Below are positions 1-12,000 of a DNA stretch of 60,000 nt, one piece after another. The stretch is from Polytrichum commune (lineage: Eukaryota > Streptophyta > Polytrichopsida > Polytrichales > Polytrichaceae), in the NCBI GenBank assembly GCA_950295325.1, contig OX485805.1, positions 25,037,501 through 25,097,500 of the forward strand, written 5' to 3'. The position numbers and the translations under genes are program-made. The notes beneath the pieces were generated by a model. It worked only from the letters and a program-made list of their open reading frames with translations, ran no database searches and was not told the DNA's origin. How positions within the stretch are numbered: the first letter of the stretch is position 1; every line of letters starts with the position of its first letter.

Positions 1-1884
1 ATCGGACCACATTTTTTAGGTCATATCGACTTATGAACAAGGTTTTCATATGGGGGGCAACTAGAATAAATTATGATTTTTTTCGTTTCACGACCGTTTT
101 GGTCATGCCACAAATTTTAGAAAGTTGGCAACTTTGCCAAAATATGTTTATGTGGATGAAATATGAGCTATTAAATTGGGGTTTTTTGAGCAAATTTAGA
201 TGAAGTCTCGGATGAAGTCCGCCACCCTCACAGTTGGAGGGGCCACATGAGGTCATTTTAGGAGATTTCCCCCTTTTCATGGAGCTAGCAACATGTGCAA
301 TCATTTATATTCTTCCAGATCCATTCGGTCAAGTTGTGCACACCCGTCACCTTATTCTAATGGATAAAATCCCACCCGAATTGGGCATCATATGTGAAAG
401 ATTTTGGCTCCTAAATTTGGCTCCTACATTTGGGCAACACATGAAACCGCCTCCCAAAACATGCAATGCCAATCTAACATAAAATTCTACATGCTTGGAG
501 CATGAGATTTTTATAACTTCCCACAAAATTATACGTTCTCAAGCTTACTATGGGCTTTCAGCAACGGCTCACTCCACCTATCCATCCTCACTATCCCAAC
601 ACTTGGCCAAACAAGGATTTAACACTTGGCACAAATCGACAACCATGTGGAAAACATCATGGGGTTTATCTCATTGAGAAACTTATAACCAATGGCTCCC
701 AACCTTCACAACACAATCTTTCTATGCCACACAAATCTAGACCCCAACTTTGAAACCCTATTGACACCGATCCAATCCGAACAGAGAATGTGTAATCGGA
801 TGACCTCTGGCGAAGAGAATCAACAAAGAAACTGTAATCGGGAAGGTGAAGAGAGTGAGTGTTTGTTTGTCTTGTTTGTTTGTTTGTTTGTCTGCACACG
901 CAGTGGATGAGTGGTGGCAGGAACGGAGGAGATCATGGGAGGAGGGTTAAATCTGTCAAATCCGACGGTCGAGAAAGCACAAGCAACGTGGCCTCACCAG
1001 AAGCCAGAAGCTGCTTTCATCGCCCACAAACTTCTTCTCGACAATTCAACCACATCAAAAACAACATATGTTGATATCAAGGAGGCTTTTCTTGCTAGAG
1101 AGTGGAACCCTTTCCATCTCTATGGGAAGAAACTAGATTACCTCCACCTCAAGAATAAATAAATAAATAAATCTTAAATACAATGTGAATTGTACTTCAA
1201 GCAACCATTGACTCCACCACAACGCAAGATCATTGTTGCCTACCGCACCTCAAACCATAAACTTGCCATTGAAATTGGATGATGAACAATAATCCCTGTC
1301 TCTAGAGATACTAGACTATGCCACTTTTGCTCATATTATGTAGTTGAGAATGAGGCATAGTTTGTGTTGGAATGTCCCCTATAAAACACATTAGAGACAA
1401 GTTTCCATCACTATTTGAGAATGTAGTTCTAGGGAGCCTCAAGCATTTCTTTTAATCAGCCCAAAAAGTTAGCATTAACCTCTATTTCATTGAGGCTACC
1501 ACACATCCGCCACTCTAGAGAATTAACATGTTTGAAACCATCCTGATGTACTTTCAGTCCCATTAGCTTTTTTGGCTTCTTGGAGATTCTAAACTATTTC
1601 ATTTCATATGTTATTTTGGCCTGCATTGTAGTAGGCACCGCCCTACACTAGTAGATACCTTCCATTCATGTAGATTGCCACATAGTGGTTCGCAAACCCC
1701 ATCAAAACATTAGGTGGCGACCCATTTTGGGTTGCATGAGCATTTCAGGGGTAGCCAATGTTGGGCTGATAAATAAGTGAATGTGTGGCATCAACACACA
1801 ACATCATAAATGTTATCAAAGAACCTACCCATGAGTATCAAATTTTGCAATACTAGTCAAATGTCGATGTTTGGTGGATATTTA

Positions 1885-2260
1885 AAACTAAGAGAATCTT
1901 TGTATACCCAAATTATTGTTTGGGCTAATGCCATTCAAAAGCATATTGACGCTAGGGCGTTTATCTAGGTATGAAGGTTCTTGCATGATTTATAGACCAA
2001 AAAGGTATTGAAAACAAAATTTTCCTCAAATACTCTTACCCAATTGGTATAAAAATATATAAAAAAATGAAATCCTCATTATAGATACCCATATGATATA
2101 CAAAAAAATTATGATCCAACACTAAGTTTATCCAAACTCCTATCATATTGGCACAAATACTAACCCAAATAATGAATTGGAAAGACAAAGATTCTCTCAT
2201 CTTGTGATACCCCCACTGAATATCATTGTTTGATTGATATGACAATTTGGATAGCATTAT
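1885..2260 (+). repeat. Dispersed foldback repeat, copy 1
   Basis: The segment at 1885-1920 (around AGAGAATCTTTGTATACCC) recurs inverted at 2164-2200 (around AAAGACAAAGATTCTCTC), so the ends can pair. The 2165-2260 part is clearly similar to 43505-43600, including the shared core AATCTCTCATCTTN-GATACCC and the following TTTGATTGRTA. It is non-coding and probably a decayed MITE. Confidence 0.6.
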
Positions 2261-2295
2261 TGAGGACATTGCACATCGAATATTGTGCATAGGGT

Positions 2296-2700
2296 AAACA
2301 TGCCTAATTCGGTTACTAATCTTAATTGGACACCTATATTTGAGTGATATGTGGTTAGGTGTGGCTCCAAGAATGCATACTAGAAAGACACATGTTTTAA
2401 AAAAATTGGACTACATGTTTAAAATAATCTAACCATTCTTAGCTCAATAATCAACATGATTTACTTATTTTTACTTACTTATTCATTTATTTATTTGGCG
2501 GGGGGGGGGGGAGGACCTATATGACCACTTAGTGAGCATGCAAATTTTCACTTTGATAACGAATAAAATATTTACATGAGCTCCAAAAACTATGAGACAG
2601 AGGACTACAAGCATGGTTTGGATTTGCTAATCATCTTGCACTAATTGCATGTATCATATCCTATGAGGAGTGGGTTTAGAGGGAAAAGTGTCCAAAATAA
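2296..2700 (-). mobile_element. AAGGTAGAT-family element, reverse copy
   Basis: In reverse orientation this shares, in order, the blocks of the reference copy at 58381-58757: TTCATATCCTA, the polypurine/poly-C region, the ATGTAGTCCAATCTC-type block, the ACACCAAACCACA-type block and the ATAGGTGTCCAATTAAG block. A run of 13 G at about 2498-2510 lies where the reference copy has CCCCCTTCCCC. No coding capacity is visible. Confidence 0.7.
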
Positions 2701-3792
2701 TACACATCTAGCTTAGGTACCATGCAAGGTAGTTATACATAAAACGGTGAAAATAAGTCGATTTAACCAGAAATAGTGGCTTGAAATTTGTGAAATGTTT
2801 TACAGAGATGGAGTAGAGGAAATGACAAGGAATGCAAGTTGTTTCGTAATTTGATTCCCTACAAACAATTACTTACATTTTTCCCAAAGAGGCAACCAAG
2901 TCAAACCCCTCATTTGTGCACTTGACTCCCCCTATTTGAGCATAAAAATATCCTACTCTACATACGAATGCACACACAGTGGTTAATTCAATGACACCCA
3001 AAAGTGATCACAAGTGGTTTGAAACAAACACATGTATGGCCAATCATTGCATCCGACTTATTCGTGCATCCTTTTCAGGGTACCACTTTTAGAATTAGCC
3101 ATTTTGGGTCCGCACAAGAATCATTCTAGTCATAGTCTAGTGCTCCAGTAGTGGTCATTCATTGTTTTCAGTTTTTCTACCTTATCCACCTATACACCAG
3201 TCCAACATTGGTTTTCACTACAACGTTTATGGTATTTACTGTCACATGTGTAATAATGCCCTTATTTTGAGGCGTATGCTAGGTCACACTAATGATCAAC
3301 AACTTTATCATCAACGTCACATCATGACACTTGGCATTCAAGTGCGCTTACTAAAATTTTCACACATGTATGTTCAATAATGTTACGAGGTGTTTGCCTA
3401 TGTTATACAATGGTCTACAAGTTGACTTAAATGTACCCAAATGATAATTGACATCAGTGTAATGCTCTAGAATATCTTCCTCTTACATACTAAAATGTAA
3501 ACACATGACACTTGCCATTAGCATGCTCAATAATATCTTCCCCATGCATACTAAAACGCAACAACATCACCTCAAATATCTCAATGTGCTATGCTAAACA
3601 CCACAATGTAAACATTTTTTCACTTTGAAAAGTCACTTATGTCGACAAATAGTATGATATTAACACTTTGAGGGCTCTAGGCATCTAGTTTAGGACCTTT
3701 GCAAATAGTGTACGTGGCGCTAAATACCATAAATGGTGTAGACCCAATTAATAAGTTACCCTAGTAAGATATTGGTGGGGCCCAAAACTTGC

Positions 3793-4050
3793 CACGTGGG
3801 CAGGGCGTTGAGTGGACTAAAGCATCCTTGCCCGTAAACACAGGAAAATAAAACGAAACGCCAAATTCCCCTTTAGAAAACAAATCCCCGGCTGCCCATA
3901 TCCTGAGTTTCTGACCGTTCGCATAGTTCGCCACTTGTCAGGTGCTCATCGGAGGTGACTCTCTAGGCGACACGTGTGATGACTTTAACCGTGGTAAGCG
4001 AGAACCTAACCACGGTTAGGCCCATCTCTCATTCCCTTTCCTTATAGAGC
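3793..4050 (+). promoter_or_regulatory. Probable alpha-amylase promoter
   Basis: Two G-boxes (CACGTG) are visible, at about 3793-3798 inside GCCACGTGGGC and at 3971-3976 inside GACACGTGTGATG. An inverted pair, TAACCGTGG at 3986-3994 and CCACGGTTA at 4010-4018, matches the core of plant MYB sites. A weak TATA-like CTTATAGAG lies at 4041-4048. G-boxes bind bZIP/bHLH factors, and ACGTGT cores are typical of ABA or light response. The promoter role is inferred from position about 1.1 kb upstream of the start codon, implying a long leader. Confidence 0.45.
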
Positions 4051-4314
4051 TTCTCCAGCACTGCCAATCTTCGTGGGAGATTTATTGCATTACCACTGTG
4101 CTCGTGCATGTAGATTGTGCACATCTCAAGGTTCATTCTTCATGTTTGCTGAAGTTTGGCCTTGGAGGACATCTATATGACGAGGTAGGAGCTGGGGAGA
4201 AAGAAGATTAGAGTGTGGCTGTGTGACCTTGCCTTGGTTGTTCAGAGAGCTTAAATCGGGGTATATTACCTCACCTGCCTTCCTCTTTCAATACTCTAGT
4301 TGTGTTGGTAAGAG

Positions 4315-5050
4315 CTGTCAAGAGTCTGTTCCAACTTTGTACAGAAATTGCATGTGAAGGATGTGAATGATCATAGTGCAGATGAAGCTTGGTTGGGTTT
4401 AGTGTAATGCTTCAGGTGCATGTGTCAAGTGTAGTAGAAACTCAGGTGGTTTTAGTCTTTGGGAGACACGAATTCCTTCAAAATTCTAGGGGAATCGTAG
4501 GTGGGTAGAGATTTCGCTATGGAGTTTGTTTCAACTTGTAGATAAGTTTCAGTAGTATGAAGGCGTTTGCGGTGTTGGTGGATCTAAACGATCTTAGTTT
4601 ACATGAATCTCGTTTGGGTTATGTCGTTGGTAGCAACGAAGCCCTTCGGATTTCGGGGGAATCTTACGTGACTAGCCTAGTTTGGGCTATGGAGTTTATT
4701 AAGTGGAGATCCTAGTGAGCAGGATCTGCAGCCCTCACTTTTCTTAGCATGTGATGTCCTCCTTTCAATAAGGAAGGAGTGATGCGTACCTTTGTTTGCC
4801 CTTGCACTCGTGCGGTGTCAAGAGTCTTCCATTCTGTACAAGTGTTGTGTTTTATTAGTGTGAGTGCTGTTTCGGTGTTTGTGGACACGAACGATTTTAG
4901 TATATCGTGAAGCTAGACGTGGGATATTACTTACGTGGTTTTCGGGAGATCTTTTGTGATTATGGAGTGTGGGATATGTGGTTTTTAAAGTGGAGGTTCT
5001 TGGTTGTCCTGTCCTCCTTCCAAACATGTCATTGTTTGCCATTGCATTTT
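4315..5050 (+). repeat. Degenerate tandem copies in amylase leader
   Basis: Similar phrases recur in the same order: GTCAAGAGTCT at about 4318 and 4817; GGTGTTGGTGGA near 4572 and GGTGTTTGTGGA near 4875; TATGGAGTTT near 4517 and 4688, and TATGGAGTGT near 4960; GTCCTCCTTTC near 4755 and GTCCTCCTTCC near 5012; TTTGCCCTTGCA near 4796 and TTTGCCATTGCA near 5036. This indicates two to three old tandem copies of a 250-300 bp unit. The stretch probably belongs to a 5' UTR intron, with a possible acceptor TGGTGCAG ending at 5087. Confidence 0.5.
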
Positions 5051-5133
5051 TAGGTGTATGTTAAGCCTTGCATGTTCTGTGGTGCAGGAAAGTTGCAAGG
5101 AAGTTTGAGGAGCAATAGTCCATAGCCATAGTG

Positions 5134-8100
5134 ATGGCTTCAATTGCACACCAGGCATCCAGCCTGAGGGAATGTGTCCGCTCCACTTCCTGGGGGATGA
5201 ACCCATCCACCTCTCATGTAAGGAACGTGAATGTTTGCATGGCACCATGCCGAACCTCCAAACCCTCACTGAGCATCCGCCATGCCCACCAACGCAGGCG
5301 AGCTTCCGTTACCACTAACTCTGCAAACCCAGGCTCAGCTGTTGAAACCACCGAAGCTGCGGTGGAGGGAGCCGTGGAGACAGTGAAGGAGAAAGTGGAA
5401 GAAGCTGCTTCCACTGTGAAGGAAGTAGTGGTGGAAGGTGTGGAGGAAGTGGCGAAAGTTATTCCAAACAGGGGAGTTCTCGAGCGGTGTGAAAGTTTTC
5501 GTGCATCTCGAGGTGGAAACTTGAAGGCTGATCCCCTGAGGATTATCATGTTCCAGGTGCATGTCTATTTAAATGCGAAATGTGCAGTTTTCCCACTCCA
5601 TTGATATTGACGATGCTTCAAAAACTCGAAAAATGTGGAGGGGGAGTGTCGTCATTCTTCCATATTTTCCACAATTTGTTGAAATCTGTGCACCTCGAGT
5701 ATGTGGCAATTATTTTAGTGCATTCAATGTGGATATGTTTAATTGTAACTTGCTGCAAGTTTCCGCCAGTCTATTCTGAGGTGGAAACCTGAATGCTGAT
5801 CATCCATCACATTTTATTTGCATACCAATCCATCGATGTGTTCTTCTGCTGTGAATCCCTTGAGGGGTAGGGTTACCTTTCTTCCATTTTGTTTCCACTT
5901 CCACTTTGTCGAAAGGCTCTGCTCCTGGAGTCTGTGGCGTGTAATGTTGCTGAGGTTTCAATTTGGTCTATGGCAGGGTTTCAATTGGGAATCGTGGAAG
6001 AGCCCATGCTGGTACGATGTCATTGCTGCAACGGCGAACGATCTTGCGGAGGCCGGTGTTACTGATGTGTGGTTCCCTCCAGCCAGCCATTCAGTGGCCC
6101 CTCAAGGTATTTGGACTTTTGCAGGAATCGAATTTATCTGAGTTATGAATTGTCTCACATGGGAAGAATCCTCGCGTGGCTTATCGTGGGTTACATTGGT
6201 GTTTTCCAGGATACATGCCTGGACGACTGTATGATTTGAACGACTGTAAATACGGAAACGAGGAGAAGCTCAAAGCGGCAATCGATGCATTCCATAAAGT
6301 TGGCATCCGGTGCATTGCGGACATTGTTGTCAACCACAGATGTGGTGAGGCTCAAGACAGCCGAGGGGAATGGGTCATCTTTGAAGGAGGCACTCCTGAT
6401 GAAGCTCTCGACTGGGGTCCTTGGGCCGTAGCTGGCGACGATCCTTACGGCGATGGGTCAGGTCAGATTTTCTCCTCTTCAAATTATAGGTCAATAGCCC
6501 TCCTGAATGATAGAACGTGTCGTAAATGCAAATGATTATGATATATGCTTTTGCACCAGGTTTCTGCTGCAAGAATGGAATGTAATGTAACTTATGTGAT
6601 CCTATTGTGAGCAGTTCCAACTCTCCAGAGGATTTTTGACTGTTAGATCGAATCGTGAATTGGGTCTTGCGATTGCGAATCACACGTTTGTCATTTCAGA
6701 ATCAGAGCTTAGATGCATTCACCTCTTTCTTCAAGATATCACTCCAAATTGTGGTGTTAACAATTTGAACCTAGGATGGTGTATATATGTTAAGTACCTA
6801 GTCCGACCTCATCCGAACACATTGGAAAGACTTTTTAGTGTTCATTCTTGGGAACTACAATCCTGCCATACACCACTTAAATATAGGTGCTCAATTAAGA
6901 AAAGTGACCACATAACAAACCTTACATTCATACCTTTACGCTTACGAAGAGTTTACATTTTAACTCTTGAGCAGGTGCACCTGACACCGGTGACGATTTT
7001 GGCGCCGCGCCCGACATCGATCACACGAACGATCGCGTACAGAGCGAATTGATCACGTGGATGAGCTGGTTGAAACATTTGATCGGGTTTGATGGGTGGA
7101 GGTTCGACTTCGCTAAAGGGTACGGAGGCTACTTCGTTGGTCGGTACGTGAAGAACACGCGACCAAGATTTGCGGTTGGTGAGCTTTGGACGAACATGAA
7201 CTACGGAGGCGATGGTTTGGAGTACAACCAAGACGGCCATAGACAGCAATTGGTCGATTGGGTGCACTCGACAGGGGACAGGTCGACAGCGTTTGATTTC
7301 ACCACTAAAGGTATTTTGCAGGAAGCGGTGAAAGGGCAATTGTGGCGTCTTCGGGACCCTAACAACAAGCCTTCGGGGATGATTGGGTATTGGCCGGAGA
7401 AGGCGGTGACCTTTTTGGATAATCATGACACTGGGTCCACGCAAGCGCATTGGCCGTTCCCCGGAAAACATATCATGCAAGGCTATGCCTACATTTTGAC
7501 GCATCCTGGGAACCCTTGCATTGTAAGTCTCCAAAATTCATGCTCTTATTTCTCATGTAGACAGTGGAATCTCTGCAATTCATTGTAATTTCAATATATT
7601 TCAGTTTTCAATGAACTTAAATAGAATCATTCTTCAACACAATTGAAATTTCGTAGGGAGTTGGTCTCTCATAATTCTCCTTCGGATGTTTTGCATACAA
7701 TATCAATCATTTCTTTCCACTCATGGTGCATGCTCGGAGGTTTTGTTCGAAATTGAATGACGAGAAATCTATTGCGGTCCATCAATGCTATACTCATTTT
7801 AGCACCTCTTTGGCATGCCATAATGTGATTCAACCTCAATGAACTAACCTAGCACTGTTCATTGTTCAAGCCTCTGCACTACCTCCAAGCATGCACCGGG
7901 AACTTGCCGAACATGGAAGGTGTTGTATGCAAAACAATCAACACCCGACCAGAAGCTATGTTGAGTTAGAGGATAATTCTTATGTAATTATATGATTTTC
8001 CTTTGCATTGTAATCTCTCCTGGTATTCTGATGAAAACTTCACACCCTAAACGTTTCCCTCTTCCTCTGTGTGTTTCAGTTCTACGACCACTACTTTGAC

Positions 8101-8358
8101 TGGGGTTTGAAGGATGAGATCAAAACTCTCCTCGACATTCGCAAAAGGAACGATCTGAATGCCAACAGCAAGGTTGAAATAAAGGCAGCGGATGGTGACT
8201 TGTACGTTGCGTGTATAGACGACAGAGTGCTAATGAAAATAGGTCCACGGTTTGACATGGGCAATCTGGCACCGAACCTTGAGGAGTACAGCATTGCTGC
8301 CACCGGAAAGAACTACTGCGTGTGGGAGAAGAAGGTAGAACCCGTGGTCGAGGCTTAA
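5134..8358 (+). CDS. AMY: Alpha-amylase (GH13), probably plastid-targeted
   Basis: Endo-hydrolysis of alpha-1,4 bonds in starch. Exons: 5134-5556, 5977-6106, 6210-6461, 6975-7522, 8080-8358; 543 aa, all GT-AG with closing phases. The GH13 barrel begins at GFNWESW (residue ~142). The four conserved regions are present: DIVVNH (222-227), [11 protein letters not shown] with nucleophile Asp313, GELW with acid/base Glu338, and FLDNHD with Asp420. The C-terminal beta domain is complete, ending [13 protein letters not shown]. The first ~60 residues are rich in Ser, Arg and Thr and poor in acids, like a chloroplast transit peptide. Residues ~70-110 form an Ala/Val/Glu/Lys helix with a recurring VEGxVE pattern. 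The tandem CBM45 starch-binding modules of Arabidopsis AMY3 are absent, so this is a plastid-leader form of the short AMY type. The ATG at 5134 is preferred because it opens the leader. It converges with the clathrin light chain gene. Plastid location is inferred, not shown. Confidence 0.94.
6815..6955 (+). repeat. AAGGTAGAT-family fragment in amylase intron 3
   Basis: It shares the TTCATTCTTGGGA block, the CACCACTTAAATATAGGTG block and the AATTAAGAAAAGTGACCAC block with the family reference copy at 58381-58757. Only the right half is present, and it ends about 20 bases before the exon 4 acceptor. Confidence 0.65.
7655..7990 (+). mobile_element. Foldback intronic element, copy 1 (amylase intron 4)
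   Basis: The left arm runs from GGGAGTTGGT through GTTTTGCATACAA and CATGGTGCATGCTCGGAGG. The right arm carries CCAAGCATGCACC, then GTATGCAAAACAA, which is roughly the left arm inverted. The ACTCATTTTAGCACCTCTT core is shared with the copy at 55724-56040, and 48398-48755 is a third copy. All three lie in introns on the sense strand of the host gene. No open frame is present. Confidence 0.7.
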
Positions 8359-9012
8359 GGAAGGTAGAACCTAATATTGAAAAAAACAATGCCGTAGTCC
8401 AGATTGAAATGCAACCCCAATGTTCTGATAGAACCTGTTAGATAGGTTATAGGCTACTATATAAGTTACTACATAAGATATACAAGACTCAACAATGACA
8501 TAGCAGTTTCATGCGGGCCCTCTTAGGGTCTCCTTAACTTACATATTGTTGCCGAAGACAAAAGCAATCTGGAGGGCGAGAGGGGTGTGATGACATATGT
8601 TACACCCCCTACCTACTTGAGGAGGCGAAGTAACATCTGTCATCATACTTGCGAAATGTTGTTGATTTCAAATGTATTCAGTAAAGCATACTCACTTTGT
8701 ATTGTCAATCCTCGCGACTTGTTCACACTTGTTGCAGTACATGTGATTTTTATTTTTTTTCCTATTTCTTTTCAGAGGTGGTAGTAATGTTTCCGTGCAC
8801 AACTTTGGTGTGGAATGCAATGGCATCATTTTGTGAGCTATGATGCATTCTTGGAAGTGTGAATAATTATTCACGGATGGTAAGCCAGCCTTCTTTAGGA
8901 AGGAAGCTTGATTGATAATTCAATTGAAACCTGTTCCCATTTTCAGTAAGAAATAGGAATTTAGTTGCGTACATCATCTGTTATGGCCTCTGCACTGCCA
9001 ATCTTTTGGTTG

Positions 9013-12000
9013 TCACCGCACCAAAGCCTGTTGCTGGAGTTTGGTCAAAATCTGCAGTGCAATTTTGTGCAAGGAGATACTTAGAGTAGGCCGGGAAAGA
9101 AATTCACCCATCAGAGCACTAATTCTGGCTTCCTTTCAAAAGTGAATAGGCAATTCTTTGTTTGTGTTAGTGCACCAGAATAGAAGTCCTAGGGAGGTCA
9201 CCCTTGTCGGAAAGAAAGAAAGACAATACTGATGTTGCCACCAGTGCGAAATATGATGATTGCTTAAATTTCGAGTTGGTCTAAGTCTATATGTACTGTA
9301 ATCCTGAAACGGGCATTACAAGAATTTGAAGGCCCCAAAGATTACCGTCTGCTTTTGAAGGTGAACACCTCCAACAGGCGCAGACAGGCTGAATCTTCCC
9401 AAAAGGACAAGCCCCTAGGTTCTCACACGGTTGGGGTGAAAATATGAACAGAAATCAAATGCTAGGAAGATCACCTATCTGAGTGCTATTCCACCTTTAC
9501 GTATGCTCAACCTCGGAGTTCCCATGAGATCTGGTTTAAGGCCTTGGGTTTATACCATCCCACAGCCATCATAGCACTAATTCCTGCTTTAGCCAGCTTA
9601 ACATTGTATTTTCCATGGAATCCAACTTAAGAGCCTTGGGTTTTTAGCCAACCTTGTGTTCCATTAAGTATGCTCAATAGAAAATAAGAATTGTCGTTCT
9701 TACCTGTCTCATTCGTGACAGATCTGTGGCTTTCTTTGAAGTCCTTGGCGAATCCTTCGATTTCTTCGACTCAAGCCTCCTTGTATTCACAATCTCCATG
9801 GGTGACATCGGCCTTGGTACTTTTGCTCCGCTAGTTCCCTTCCCATTCGCCTTCATGTTCGCCACGGCCGTGGACGATGCTTCGGAGTCCAAGTCAATGT
9901 ATGCTGCCACTGCTTGCCAGGAGTTCCCTTCGACAAGCTTTTGCCGTGACTCCATATGAGCATGATATATCTTCTCTTTCTCTCTGACCAGAAAATGCAG
10001 AGATGGCATTAAATATCTCTTTAGTTTCCTTGATTTAAATCGACAGGCTTGTTCTGGTAAACTAGAAATTGTGCTTTCTACATGATTGGGTTATTTGACA
10101 TGAAATGAGGACTTAGTTGTTTGTTTTCACCTATTTAGGACTTTCCTAGCTTGGATTTGGGCTGCTCTTTCCTTGTAAAAGTTCTCATGCTCAATAGCTG
10201 CTTGCTCAAGCACCTGTGCATTTTCTACAACACATGTTGTGTGAGCTTCAACATCCAAAAGCACGTCAAATTGTAATATACAAAGATAAATTTCTTTCCT
10301 TTGCCAAGTTGAACATATGTATCGTATTGAAAATATTCAGGATATTTAAGTTAAACATAGTCATGAAATCTTCCCAAACTTTATTATCAAGGAACTAGTT
10401 TGTTGCTTTAAAGCAAGCTCAATCAAAGTAACACTAGAAATAGTGTTTGTGCAAAGCACTGGACTTACACGCTCTTGCTTTGCTTGTGACTCTTTCTGCC
10501 TTCGCTGCAGTTCTAGCACCTTGTTGTTTTTCCACTCTCTGCATAACCATGCTTAGCATTTCAATCCAACAGGAAAGATTAGAAAAGAAAAAAGAAAATT
10601 GAACTTTTCACCGACATCAATATGAGCCCATGTTTCCAATCCAACATGTAAAGTATGTTTGGAATTTGTCAACCATCTGTTGACCTCGATGTGGTGTCCC
10701 CAATTTGTGGCCTCCTTAGCATAACAGGCCTTCAAGTTTCATGAAGTATACTATTAGAAAGCAATGACATGACTCAGTGGCATGCCAACTCTTTTTATAT
10801 ATAATAAAGTTTATACTTGCAGGTGACCTACATACAAGCCAATTTCTTTAATCTATAATTTTTATTAATTTATTGCTGTAACCTGCAAATATCAATGTAC
10901 TGGTGAAAGCTACAAACAAAGCAGACAATGACTTCCAACCCAGTTAGCACTTATTTCATGATCTCCATTTCATGACCTCCAGTTTAAGCTATATGGGTGT
11001 TATTTGGTTTGTTTTCATGTTCTCCAACTTCTACCGATAAGATTTACACAACATAATTGGTGTTGCATTAGCAACTCTACAATGAAACATATGCAAAAAT
11101 TGGATTTGAAAATTAGACCTCCCCTAATTTAGTTATGGTTATTGAAAGTGCATGTTTGTTGTTTTCTTAACTGGATACATATTATTCATTTCTGAGCGTA
11201 GAGTAGTTATTAACATTTCAAATTGAAGGCGTAGTCCAATCTCTTTTAAACATGTGTCTTTATGATCTTTGCTCTTTGATCCTCACCGAACCACATATTA
11301 ATCAAATATAGGGGTCCAATTAAGAAAATGAGCCACTTAAGATCCATCTACCTTACACCTATTTGAGGAAGTAAATACAATAGAAAGAAATGATAGAATT
11401 TTCACACTACTAGAACAATGCATAGGTTGAAGAAAGAGTGGTTGAGAAGGCATTCTGAATCTATTCCGGAGGTGTTTGCTATCAAGCACTACATCATTCG
11501 CATAGGTAGCCCCTTGAATTTTTTGGGTAGTTGCGCATACATAGTACATATTTTGATCTCGAATATGCTTGCACATAATCAAATAAATTCTTGCACTCAC
11601 ATTCAATGGGTTAAATCAACTACGGTTGTTGTTGCTTGATAAACTACTGGAATAGCCAATTGAATCCATATAGCCTTCTAATTAGGTCCATGCTTGATTA
11701 TATTAAGATATTCCTTTTGTGTGGAGTGATTGCTTAGTTCAAATGTGTCACTCAACCCTTAGAAAGAAATTTCAAGCTACCCAACTTTGGTTTGGACCTA
11801 TGACTTTGACATTATTACTTTAGATTCTTAAGATTCCCTTTCTTGAATGTTCGTCCTTAAACCAATTCAGAATAAACGCTAAGAGCATCTCCAATGATTA
11901 TTGTAAAATGATTCTCTCAATAATTGACTTCCTAGGTTTTGGTTGCAAGCAATGCTCATCCCACCCACAAAGCCCGAATATTTCCCAAATCCTTAATGGT

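Larger units (their letters stand above)
1..3780. other. Intergenic, repeat remains
   Basis: No gene could be supported. Short open frames have no recognisable family signature and no consistent exon structure. The stretch holds a TTTG-rich microsatellite near 860-892, a short AAATAAATAAAT run near 1156-1172, and the two repeat copies listed separately at 1885-2260 and 2296-2700. A small frame at 911-1162 has coding-like composition, but I could not match it to anything. Confidence 0.6.

Noticed and set aside
911-1162. 83-residue open frame, coding-like composition
   Set aside because: No recognisable family, no supporting upstream exon or splice site, and it ends in an AAATAAAT microsatellite.
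5214-5549. Antisense 111-residue frame opposite amylase exon 1
   Set aside because: Shadow of the repeated VEG/VKE codons on the coding strand.
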